Shown piece by piece: positions 37,915 through 46,445 of a stretch of DNA of 64,000 bases. Below the pieces are notes generated by a model that was not told the DNA's origin, did not search any database, and saw only the letters and a program-made list of their open reading frames with translations. This stretch comes from Gaertneriomyces semiglobifer (lineage: Eukaryota; Chytridiomycota; Chytridiomycetes; Spizellomycetales; Spizellomycetaceae). The stretch covers positions 241,606-305,605 of the forward strand of contig JAHLKF010000024.1 of the NCBI GenBank assembly GCA_025558075.1. Reading direction: 5' to 3'. The position numbers and the translations under genes are program-made. Numbering within the stretch: position 1 is the stretch's first letter; each line of letters opens with the position of its first letter.

Positions 37915-38075
37915 ACACCTTCAGCAACTGTTCAGTGCTTATTGTCAGTGTTCGACATCTTCAGCAGCTTGTCAGCAGTGTCAGGCATTGTCAGCAACCT
38001 GTCAGCAGTGTCAGACACCTTCAGCACCTTGTCAGACACTGTCATCAGCTTGTCAGAAGCGTCAGACGTACGGAG
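37915..38075 (-). repeat. Short tandem repeats at copia 2 polyprotein C-terminus
   Basis: A unit rich in GTCAGCAGTGTCAG is repeated about five times. It encodes the terminal SDTADKLLKM-like units of the copia frame, an unusual tail after RNase H. It may have formed by slippage. Confidence 0.65.
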
Positions 38076-40823
38076 ACCCATGCGGGGAAGCATGCTGTTC
38101 AGAGCAGGTGCTGCTAGGGCCTTGGTAGGTCCGTCAGCAAGCTGGTCGTTAGTGGACACATAGCGGAGAGCGATTTCCTGGGTTTGATGAACTTTTTCGC
38201 GGATGAAATGATGGCGGAGATCAATGTGCTTGGTGCGATTGTGATTAACTGGGTTGTTGACAAGTTTGATGGCTGCCTGGTTGTCCTCGTACACTGTTAG
38301 AGCGCCGTGCGTGTCGGGGCCATGTTCAGTGCCCGGGAGAATGGACTTGTGGGTGTTATTTCGTGGAAAGTGCTCAAGGAGCGCGATCATCAGTCGACGG
38401 AGCCATACTGCCTCTTTGGCGGCCTCAGCTAATGCAATGTATTCCGCTTCTGCTGTAGATTGTGCTGTGCAGTTCTGGAGCTTAGATGCCCACGAAATAG
38501 CGTCTCCGTTCAGCAAGAAGAGGTACGCCAACGTCGAATGTCGATTTTCAGCATTTGCCGCGAAATCAGCGTCGAAGTAACCATGTAGGGAGGATTCTCC
38601 CCCGTCTCTAGGGCCATACAAGAGCTTGAGGTTGCGAGTGCCTTTTACATAGCGGAGGACACGGCGAGGAGCACTCAGATGCTGTTCAGTTGGTTTCGAC
38701 AAGAAGCGGGACAGTTTGGATATTGCGAATGCGAGATCGGGCCGTGTAGCGATGGTAAGATACATCAAACTGCCGATTATTGACTGATAAATTTTTTGAT
38801 CAGCCAGGACGTCATTGTCGGTGGCAGTGACAAGCGATAAGCTGGGCGACAGTGGAACAGTGACAGATGTGGCATCGGCAAGGCCATAGCGAAGGAGCAT
38901 ATCATCAATGTATTTGCCTTGGTTCAGTGTCAGTGTGTCAGCAGTGCGTGTGACTTCAATGCCAAGAATGTACGAAATCTCCCTCATGTCCTCCATCGCG
39001 AAACGCCGGGCAAGACCATCCTTAATGGACTGTATGCGGGCCGTCGTGGAGCAGATGGTGAGGTCATCAACGTACAGGGCGATGATGTCAGGTGTGCCGC
39101 CGGCAGCAGGGCGAATGTACAGCGCGGTGTCGAGAACCGTGGGTTGGAAACCAACGGACTTCAGATAAGTGTCAAGGGTTTGGTTCCATAAGCGCGATGA
39201 CTGCTTTAACCCATAGATCGAATGTAGGAGTTTAACGTACGACCCGTCGGGGAGTTGCATATGAATATTGATGTCGATTACAGCGTTCAGGAATGCCATG
39301 AGGACATCCATTTGGTGGACGACAAGGCCGAAGAGCTGAGAGAGAGCCAATAGCAGGCGGAGCGTACTGAACTTGACGACCAGGGCATAGGTTTCATTGA
39401 AATCGAGACCCGGGCGCTGGGTAAACCCACGGGCAACAAGGCGGGCCTTATACTTCTTGATGGACCCGTCCGGATGATGCTTAATCTTGAAAACCCATTT
39501 AGAGTCGATGGCATAAGCATCGGACGGCAAGGCATCGACGCGCATCGAGGTCTGATTAGCGAGCAAGGATTGGAGTTCTTTATCGATGGCCTGCTGCCAG
39601 GCATGACGGTCAGGTGAGCGCAGTGCTTGCTTATAAGTGACGGGTTCCCGGGCACGGGGGCCGTCCAGAGCGGACGCTACTAAGGCCTCGACTGTAGGAG
39701 GGGACGTGGAGGAAGATGCCGGGGAGCGATGCTTACGAGCAAAATATTCATCAACAATGGGCAAGCCGTGTAAGTTGAACGCATCGTTCCATTCAGGTTC
39801 AGAATGCCCGACGTACTTAACAAAATATTGATGCTCCCCCGTCGGTGCGATCCGTTCATCAACAATGTACTCGACTTCAAAAACTTCATCATTGGGAGCG
39901 TCGGGAGCGGGATCGACATAGTTGGTTTCATCGAACGTGACGTCGCGGGACCGATGAATGCGCTGTGTCAGGGGATCGTAGAAACGGTAACCCGTGGAGT
40001 CAGTGTACCCGATCAGTTTCATGCGACAGGCCCGGGGTTCGAGCTTTTTATGGGGACGGCGTTCGACGGGGATATGAACATAAGCGTCGGACCACAAGAC
40101 CCGCAGGTTGGCCACGTCCGCGGGAGAACCGTGCCATTTTTCGTATGGAGTTGCATTGCCGATGGCGCGGGACGGCGTGCGCTGACGGAGGTAGTTGACA
40201 GCAACGACGATTTCCCCCCACAGGTGCTGAGGTATGTGACTCGACAGCATGACCGCCCGGGTTTGTGTCATTAACGTCTGATTATAGCGCTCGGCAATGC
40301 CGTTTTGTGCCGGAGAGTATGCGTGGGTGGGACGAACCCGGGTGCCGTGCTGCCGAAGATTGCCGACAAGGGCATGACTCAGGTATTCGCCGCCGTTGTA
40401 GCATCGCAGTTCAAGGATTTTGCATCCATGGAGGTTTTCAGCATGTTGGCGGAAAGCGTGGAATTCGGCGGGGACATCGTGTTTATTTTTGATGATGGCG
40501 ACATGTGCGTATCGAGTAAGTTCGTCGATTGTCACAGTGCACTCCCGGTATATCAATATTGATATACCGGGAGTGCACTGTGACAGTAAGATCCTGGTAT
40601 AGCGGAAGGAACCGGACATAGTGGCAGTAAGTGGCTCTCCGCTCCTAAAAATAGCTGTTATGATCCTGGTATAGCGAGAGAAGCCGCCATAATGGAATCC
40701 AACTATTTTTAGAGAGCGCCCATTGTCTTGGTATAGCGGAACCGACACAGCGACCATTACGTAATCCACCAAGACTTCCGCTTCCGCAAACCCGGCATAG
40801 CGAGAGGAGGCGCCGCATTGCAA
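37932..40823 (-). pseudogene. Copia integrase-chromodomain-RT-RNase H polyprotein (partial)
   Basis: The open frame is 963 codons, but only about residues 90-963 are copia. The integrase core keeps the first Asp (TIDELTRYAH) and the Glu (SPAQNGIAERYNQTL). The middle catalytic Asp position reads R-C-Y-N-G-G-E-Y instead of the usual D-N-G-G-E-Y, so it is probably dead. A chromodomain-like block follows (about 308-358: VEYIVDERIAP, QYFVKYVGHSEPEWNDAFNL). RT has KWVFKIKHHPDG, ARLVARGFTQ, QMDVLMAFLNA and the catalytic IALYVDDLTI. RNase H has GYFDADFAAN, STAEAEYIAL, YEDNQAAIKLVNNP and HIDLRHHFIRE. The first ~90 codons read through the palindrome and GGTATA repeats and are not part of the original protein. 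Confidence 0.85.
40531..40584. repeat. 54-bp perfect palindrome
   Basis: GTCACAGTGCACTCCCGGTA... reads identically on both strands over all 54 bases with no spacer, centred between 40557 and 40558. It could extrude as a cruciform. Its CCCGGTATA core resembles the unit of the neighbouring repeat array, suggesting a fold-back duplication at the broken 5' end of the copia element. Confidence 0.9.
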
Positions 40824-40825
40824 CC
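40592..40825. repeat. Irregular GGTATAGCG repeat array
   Basis: A CCTGGTATAGCG(G/A)-type block followed by a purine-rich A/G stretch and CCG recurs at about 40592, 40664, 40726 and 40789, with spacing of 62-72 bases. A fifth relative lies in the palindrome. Spacer lengths vary and the units are diverged. Confidence 0.65.
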
Positions 40826-41101
40826 AAACATCATCCTACTTTGTTCGATCAAAACTCATCCTCTTTGAAACGTCAGCGTCCTTCACGGTTTCTCGTCCAT
40901 GTTACCCGCTTTGCGTCATCACCGCATCTTCGTTGTTGTCAATCGGTCCTGCCAATCATCCTTGACATCCTCGGTTGACAAGGGATGACAAGGGCTGCCA
41001 AGGGTTGCCAATCAGGTCCGTTCGTGTCACACCACGCCCCTTCCCCAATGGAAACCACCGGTACTCCTTATGCTAACCTACCTACCGTCCATTGAAGCCC
41101 T
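40826..41101. other. Junction region between copia 2 and viral element
   Basis: No gene. It holds four tandem 10-base units at 40975-41014 (TTGACAAGGG, ATGACAAGGG, CTGCCAAGGG, TTGCCAATCA). The left border of the viral element should lie in or just after this stretch. Confidence 0.45.
40975..41014 (+). repeat. 10-bp tandem repeat (TTGACAAGGG-like, 4 units)
   Basis: Four units in strict 10-base register. A three-unit relative occurs inside the viral element at 52479-52508. Confidence 0.65.
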
Positions 41102-41365
41102 GAGGTACTCTGAGTATTTTACTAGGCACTCAAAAAATTTCATAAAAAACGTTCTCGTAAGCGTCTTTCAAGGTTTTGAGTATTTGAGTAGTTTGAGTTT
41201 CAAGTTTAGAAAGATTATAAGGATGACCAATGAAATTTGTTAAAAAAAAAACAAGGACCTATATTACAACTAAAAATGCCATTTTCGACCCACTCTAGCC
41301 ACTCAACTTTTTTCGTTCCGGACAAAGCTTTTTTCACTTCAAATCACTCGTCTCATTTTTGCGTA
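41102..41365. repeat. 264-bp direct repeat, copy A
   Basis: It begins GAGGTACTCTGAGTATTTTAC and ends near TTTTTGCGTA. It pairs with 44773-45036 at the same length with scattered substitutions. It ends 14 bases from the 3' end of the primase-helicase gene. Confidence 0.85.
41324..41332 (-). terminator. AAAGCTT 3' motif after primase-helicase
   Basis: On the minus strand this reads AAAAAAGCTTTG, about 50 bases past the stop codon at 41380. It lies inside repeat copy A. Confidence 0.35.
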
Positions 41366-41379
41366 AATTCTCAATTCTC

Positions 41380-43817
41380 TTACTCTCCGTACATCGGTGG
41401 TGGCGATACTTCCATCGTCGTCTCCTCACGCACCAACTCTAAATCATAGATGTACGTCCTCTTGATTCGATTCGCTGTCCCATAATCCTTGCAACACTTG
41501 TCCCGCCCTCCACGTGCCTGCTTGTTGCATCCTTTGCATATGTTGATAGTCTTGATTTCATACCCCAACATCTTGAACGCCGAGTGATCATTCTCATCGA
41601 ACTTGGGTTTGACATCTTGATGATTGAACTTCATATAGTTGTGGAAAGCCTTCTTCACATCCTGCAAACTTGTCTTGATACGTACTGGTTCAACGAACCT
41701 TTTCCGAGCATAAAACATATGGGTAGCATTCTTGTTTCCATCCGGCGATGATGTTAGATACCGGTACAAGTGGTTGGTCGCTACGGCAGCATACTGCATG
41801 TTTTCTTTGAAGTATTCTGGAGAAAAGTCCCAAAAGTCCTTGTTGGGATACTTGTCTCTGGTCGACTTGTACATGGATACGCACTTGAAGATCAACTCCA
41901 TCAGCTCGACTTTGACGATTCTATCCAGAATGCTGCTGTCCAGATTGGTGATGGCTCTGTGGAAGGTCATTATCGGAAAGCGACGTGTGATGCATCCTTG
42001 GGAGTTCGTAAAGGAAAAGAAAAAGTTCCCAAAGACCACCATTTGGGCAGGGATGTGACCAGAAAATGCATCCTTATGCTTTCCAACAATGGACGTACGT
42101 TCTCCAGTCACCATGGTTTGAAGTTGCGTAGGATTCATAAGTTTGTGCATGTCTGAAGGAATTTCGGGTACTACGATAAGGTTCTTGTCATGCAGCCCTG
42201 AGTTTCCATACTTCTCTTCCCAGTTTGCGGCAATGATCCCTATCGTATCTGGGGCAAACATTTTTTCAATGATCTTATTCAGGGTCGACTTTCCGGTATT
42301 GGCGGCTCCAATGATACAAAGCGCAACAGCCCATCTGTCGCATTGATTGACGTTGAAAAATAACCTGCCGATCAACGCAAGCAGAGTATTGAAGATTTCA
42401 TCTACTTCATCCTCCGTTCTGTCTTCACTGAGCTGATATTTGATAAACGAATCAAACGTAGGCGTACTTCCCGATCCCTTGTAGTCCGCATCAATGTAGT
42501 GACGTGCTACTTTGCCTTTGATGCGCTCGTCCGTATAATCCACGAATTCAGCCTCTTCTAATAATAGGCACCCGTTGCGACACGCAAGGATGTTCTTGTC
42601 CACCTTCATAAACGACAGGTCCTTGTCATTGTACAATTGCAGGTGGTCCATAACATCCTTGAAGCGTCTCGGAGTCGAAGTGAAAACATCACTGCCGGTT
42701 AGGACGTTGTTCACAAAATCGGCGTACGACTCGAGCTGAACATATGCAGCTGGCTGAGCAGGCGAAATGGGTTTGTAGATGAATCCTTTGTGCTTGAGTA
42801 GTTTCTCCTTCTTAGCATGAGCCCATAGTTGTTGCATGAGTATCTGATGAGGTGTCGGCGGTTCAGGATTAGCAGACTTGCTTTCTTTTGAGACATCCTT
42901 GTCTCTGACGGCAGCAACAAACTTGTGGTCCCCGGCGGATGGGCGACAGACAAACAGCAACGTTCCATCGCGGCGAACTAGAAACGGGTGGTTGCTGTGA
43001 TTGACATGAGTGCGTTTGCAAATGTCGCAATCGAAATCTTTTGTCTCTTTAAGGATAAGGCGTTGGTGTTGGTCGACCTTCAAACATTTGTGACCCTTGA
43101 ATAGATCTGATCTCTTGAATAACTCAAAGTCTTCCTTGATACTCACTGGTTGATTCTCAAAAGGATCGGCAAACAATGCCTTGACAGAGTTCTGATGAGC
43201 ATCATGATTGTCCGAGTTACAAGTACTGATCATCAACTTTTTCAACCACTCCGGAATCGGTGAGATAGGAACATTGCCAATGTCGTTGGTCGGTTGCCAC
43301 GTATACTGTCCTTCGGCAATCACTGAAGGTGGAGTCATGATGAATCCGCCATCGCCGCGACTGTCGATAGCACAGAGTTTTCCATCGATGGCGATAACAC
43401 AGGAAGCCGTAGTAGCAACTTGGTGTCCGAACTCTTCATCCCATTGAAAGTAATAGTGGGTACCACCACTCGGAGTATTACTTTTCAAAGTTTGAGGTTC
43501 ACCGTGGGTTGCAATAAGTTCCTGCCAGTCATCAGTTCCTTTGCTGTCGCGATAGATTTCCGGCGATTTGGACTACTTGGCGGGCTTCTTGTTATCGATA
43601 TCAATCACCAGGATGTTGGACTTGGGTCCAGTGATGCAGCCGATGTTTGCTTGGACACCAGAAATATCGTTCAACGCCTTGGTGAAGTCGACTAGTTTGT
43701 AATCCTTCCATGTCTTCACAAGGGGATACTTCCGATCGTTGGCAGGAATCAGTAGGAATCCTTTAGCGACTAAAACGCCTTCGCCTTTTTGACTTCTTTG
43801 ATCGAAATGCCTGTCAT
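41380..43817 (-). pseudogene. PrimPol-SF3 (D5-like) primase-helicase, broken
   Basis: This is the replication protein of the element. From the ATG at 43817 the N-terminal PrimPol-like domain contains a VIDID acidic motif, then SGGTHYYF (residues 7-14 of the intact downstream frame) and RGDGGFIMTPPS. The reading frame is lost by a one-base change in an A-run near 43785 and by an in-frame TAG near 43574. The following 702 codons are open. The SF3 helicase part has Walker A GAANTGKST (394-402), Walker B LIVVPEIP (about 437) and motif C MVVFGNFFF. A Cys-rich segment CDICKRTH lies mid-protein and a C-terminal Zn-binding-like CKGCNK...CCKDY is present. The combination is typical of PLV, virophage and giant-virus primase-helicases. 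A helicase-only product could still be made if an internal start is used. Confidence 0.85.
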
Positions 43818-43880
43818 TTTGTACGACACAGATGAACCACTATTTTGGGGAATGGTGATTTATCTAACCTTTAACAAATA

Positions 43881-43892
43881 AAAAAAGCTTTC
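43881..43892. terminator. AAAAAAGCTTTC motif between two viral genes
   Basis: It lies about 100 bases past the 43993 stop and about 65 bases upstream of the primase-helicase ATG. Confidence 0.3.
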
Positions 43893-43900
43893 TTTATATA
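43892..43900 (-). promoter_or_regulatory. TATA-like box for primase-helicase
   Basis: TATATAAAG on the minus strand about 75 bases before the ATG at 43817. Confidence 0.4.
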
Positions 43901-43992
43901 TTTCCAGACGCACGTTATAGAAAATACGGATATTACACACGAAATTATGCCAGTTTTATTTGTACATTGCATCAAGCATTTTACACATGTTC

Positions 43993-44529
43993 CTATCTTC
44001 CTACATTCTCTTTCCTATCCTTCTGAATTTCCATCTTCCTCTTCCTCTTCCTGTCTTGGTTACTCAACCTCTTTTCAGGTAGAATACCAATGAAGGTACG
44101 AGACGTGTCAACCTTTTTCCGTTCATTGTATGCGATCCATTCTCCCAAATACGAACGACGAGGAACATTCACTATCGGCAAAGGTAGTTTGTCGTACTCT
44201 ATCTTGTACATGAGGCTGTCCCGATTGTAGTAGAGCATGGTTTCCGGTAGCTTGAAGTGCTTGAGAACCAAAGCATCGCGAATGTTTTCGAGGTCGTAGA
44301 TGATTTCGAAAAGATCGCGACTTTCCTCATCGCTCATTGTCTTGTAGTATAATTGCACATTGCACAGTAGAATAATCGCGTCAAGTTTTGTGGGTCGAGC
44401 ATATATAGTTTTCAGAAAAACAGAGGGATCTTGTGTAGCTCTGAACGAGTTGCAGATGTACTTCCAAAGTGAAACTTGACGAGGCGTGAAAGTAAGAGGG
44501 ATAGGTTTGTCGAGGAAAGCGGCTTCCAT
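43993..44529 (-). CDS. Viral hypothetical protein, 178 aa, basic C-terminus
   Basis: Not recognised. The protein is mostly helical in appearance, with a Tyr/Leu-rich middle (NVQLYYKTMSDEESRDLFEI, LPETMLYYNRDSLMYKIEYD) and a Lys/Arg-rich C-terminal 25 residues that could be a nuclear localisation or nucleic-acid-binding tail. The ATG at 44529 is supported by a TATA-like box about 70 bases upstream. It sits directly upstream of the primase-helicase on the same strand, and the pair is enclosed by the 264-bp direct repeats, so a replication-linked role is possible but only inferred. Confidence 0.7.
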   Translation of the reverse strand: MEAAFLDKPIPLTFTPRQVSLWKYICNSFRATQDPSVFLKTIYARPTKLDAIILLCNVQLYYKTMSDEESRDLFEIIYDLENIRDALVLKHFKLPETMLYYNRDSLMYKIEYDKLPLPIVNVPRRSYLGEWIAYNERKKVDTSRTFIGILPEKRLSNQDRKRKRKMEIQKDRKENVGR

Positions 44530-44594
44530 GTTGGTGATAGTCCTAGAACTTTTCTAGGATGGAATGAACTGAATGAAATGAGGAATCGAGGTCT

Positions 44595-44604
44595 CTATTT
44601 ATAT
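44595..44604 (-). promoter_or_regulatory. TATA-like box for the 178-aa gene
   Basis: ATATAAATAG on the minus strand, 66 bases before the ATG at 44529. The intervening leader is T/C-rich. Confidence 0.45.
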
Positions 44605-44772
44605 CCGAAATTGAGCATTTGAAGAAACACTTTTACCTTTTCTTTTTCGTGAAAGATAAACCACGCCGTACGGTAAGGTTCCGACGGCAATGTAAAAGGT
44701 ATTTGTCAGTCTTTCAATTTTCTTTCTCGATCTATGGAAGATGTTCGCGACCGCCAGTTCATTTTACTTTTC

Positions 44773-45036
44773 GAGGTATTCTGAGCATTTTACTAGGCAC
44801 TCAAAAAATTTCATGAAAAACGTTAGCGTAAGCGTCTTTCAAGGTTTTGAGTATTTGAGTATTTGAGTTTTCAAGTTTAGAAAGATTATAAGGATGACAA
44901 TGAAATTTGTTAAAAAAAATACAGGGACCTATATATACAACTAAAAATGCCATTTTCGACCCTCTCTAGCTACTCAACTTTTTTCGTTCCGGACAAAGCT
45001 TTTTTCAGTACAAATCCCTAGTCACATTTTTGCGTA
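44773..45036. repeat. 264-bp direct repeat, copy B
   Basis: Second copy of 41102-41365, 3,671 bp away in the same orientation. It too ends 14 bases before a minus-strand stop codon, here that of the tyrosine recombinase. Confidence 0.85.
44995..45006 (-). terminator. AAAGCTT 3' motif after tyrosine recombinase
   Basis: Within repeat copy B, about 45-55 bases past the stop at 45051. The minus strand reads AAAAAAGCTTTG. Confidence 0.35.
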
Positions 45037-45050
45037 TTCGACTCAAACTT

Positions 45051-46259
45051 TCAATCAACCACTATCACTTCATCATTGTCGCTTTCCTCAGGCTCAGAGG
45101 CATCTTCGGTACTCTCTTCTTCGTTCCAGTCCTCTGCTGTGCTCTTAATCTTCATCACCCTAAAGTAAAGATCGAACTCTGCCTTGGTATGGTGAAAGTC
45201 GCTGGCGTAACGAGTCAATTCTCCCGTGTTACGAACCGTTTCGATGAGATGCGTAATATGGCTGCGGCGCATGTCCGAGATTCCGATGGGTTGTTGACGA
45301 ATGCACTTCCACGCTTCCGTAATGTGGTCGCGGAGGGCACGCCAAGTCAGTTGCTTACCTTCAAAGTCCACAAGAACATGGCTGGTACCATCAGGAAAAC
45401 AAAACTTCTTGAAGTGGCGCCAGCGATCAAGAATGCCGGAAAGGTCCTGCGGGATGTCTTGCACGTAACTTCCCGATTGACGCTTGCGGTTGGTGTTGAA
45501 GATGAGGAACTTGCGGTTGCCTGCTACGAAGAATCCATCCTCGGTGTAAACATCAAAAGGAGACTCCTTGATGTCAACCCACTTGGACCGGATGTTGGGC
45601 ATCAGTGTGTAGATGCATAGGAGCAATCCTCGCAGAAGGATGTGGTACTGGGACTTGGTCAGCCTGCGAGTGGCAGCCAGTAGAGATGACGCATTGTCAT
45701 CCCAGTTCTTTTGCGCACTCTCTTTCATGTCTGGGAATTCCACGTGCACATCGCGGTTCTGCTCGCGTGGCGAAGGTTCTCCAGCGAGGCGCCTATCTTC
45801 AGCTGGCTTCCTTTTAGATTTCATAGCAGCATACAAAGCCCGTGTCAACGTTTCCAAGGTGCCATCGTCAAGGCACATGAGTTGACTACCTTGAAGTCGA
45901 TAAAAGCGCGCAATGCTACTGAGATATTGACCTTTGACATCTTCGTTCAATTTCCAAGAGGCTACAGCAGCAACGATTTTTTCTGGCTTGTCAAAGTTCT
46001 TTTTGATATTCTTCTTGTCTCCAAAAAGACTAAAAACAGCCTTGACTTCTTTCCGGCTCGGATCATAGGCTTTGGTTCCAGGTTTGCGTTTGTCATTGAA
46101 GACTTTGGCAATTTCTTCACGAGTCAAGTCAAAGTTCGGGTATTGCTTGGTAGGACGACCGCGTTGTTTCTTCGCCTGTGGAGGTGTTGTCTCGACTGCC
46201 TGGTGGTCGCGTTTCCGAGAATTGGTCGGTACGGAAACTTCGACATTGTCGGTACTCAT
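45051..46259 (-). CDS. Tyrosine recombinase (integrase family, Crypton/PLV-like)
   Basis: A site-specific recombinase expected to cut and join DNA through a Tyr nucleophile. The 402-residue frame is intact. The N-terminus carries an AT-hook-like RGRP (33-36) in a basic stretch. The catalytic domain shows the first Arg in YTLMPNIRSKW (R224), a beta-hairpin Lys region (RKFLIFNTNRKRQ), an Arg-x-x-His-type box (SDMRRSHITH, R331/R332 with H334/H337), a His pair in SDFHHT (356-357) and the likely nucleophile in FDLYFRV (Y365). The tail is acidic. The pattern is closer to eukaryotic viral and Crypton recombinases than to phage integrases. It coexists with a DDE integrase in the same element, which is unusual. 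Confidence 0.75.
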   Translation of the reverse strand: MSTDNVEVSVPTNSRKRDHQAVETTPPQAKKQRGRPTKQYPNFDLTREEIAKVFNDKRKPGTKAYDPSRKEVKAVFSLFGDKKNIKKNFDKPEKIVAAVASWKLNEDVKGQYLSSIARFYRLQGSQLMCLDDGTLETLTRALYAAMKSKRKPAEDRRLAGEPSPREQNRDVHVEFPDMKESAQKNWDDNASSLLAATRRLTKSQYHILLRGLLLCIYTLMPNIRSKWVDIKESPFDVYTEDGFFVAGNRKFLIFNTNRKRQSGSYVQDIPQDLSGILDRWRHFKKFCFPDGTSHVLVDFEGKQLTWRALRDHITEAWKCIRQQPIGISDMRRSHITHLIETVRNTGELTRYASDFHHTKAEFDLYFRVMKIKSTAEDWNEEESTEDASEPEESDNDEVIVVD

Positions 46260-46340
46260 CTTTGAAACTTTTTGATTTTTCGTAGTATTTGTATAGCGGC
46301 GATGTTACTTAAAATATCTCTTACTCTATTGAGATAGTTA

Positions 46341-46352
46341 ATTTTTATATAC
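46341..46352 (-). promoter_or_regulatory. TATA-like box for tyrosine recombinase
   Basis: TATATAAAAATT on the minus strand, about 82 bases before the ATG at 46259. Confidence 0.45.
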
Positions 46353-46407
46353 AAAATGAAACGCACATTGATCGATTCTTGTTCCGTCATAGAAAGAAAG
46401 GAAAGGT

Positions 46408-46414
46408 AAAGCTT
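46408..46414 (-). terminator. AAAGCTT 3' motif after Dam-like gene
   Basis: 32 bases past the stop codon at 46446. Confidence 0.3.
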
Positions 46415-46445
46415 GTATTTTTCTATCCATCATTCTATCAATTCT

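Larger units (their letters stand above)
37864..40584 (-). mobile_element. 5'-truncated copia element with chromodomain-like segment
   Basis: On the minus strand the polyprotein's integrase-to-RNase H part is followed by a purine tract and an LTR-like TGTTGTAAGG at about 37871-37862. Gag, protease and the integrase N-terminus are absent. The 5' side ends at the perfect palindrome at 40531-40584, so the truncation coincides with a fold-back sequence. No second LTR or target duplication was found. Confidence 0.7.

Noticed and set aside
40592..40825. CRISPR-like array
   Set aside because: Units are diverged, spacing is irregular and the context is a eukaryotic retroelement end.
41102..45036. 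264-bp direct repeats as LTRs of a retroelement
   Set aside because: They lack TG...CA ends and target duplications, and the enclosed genes are viral replication genes, not gag-pol.
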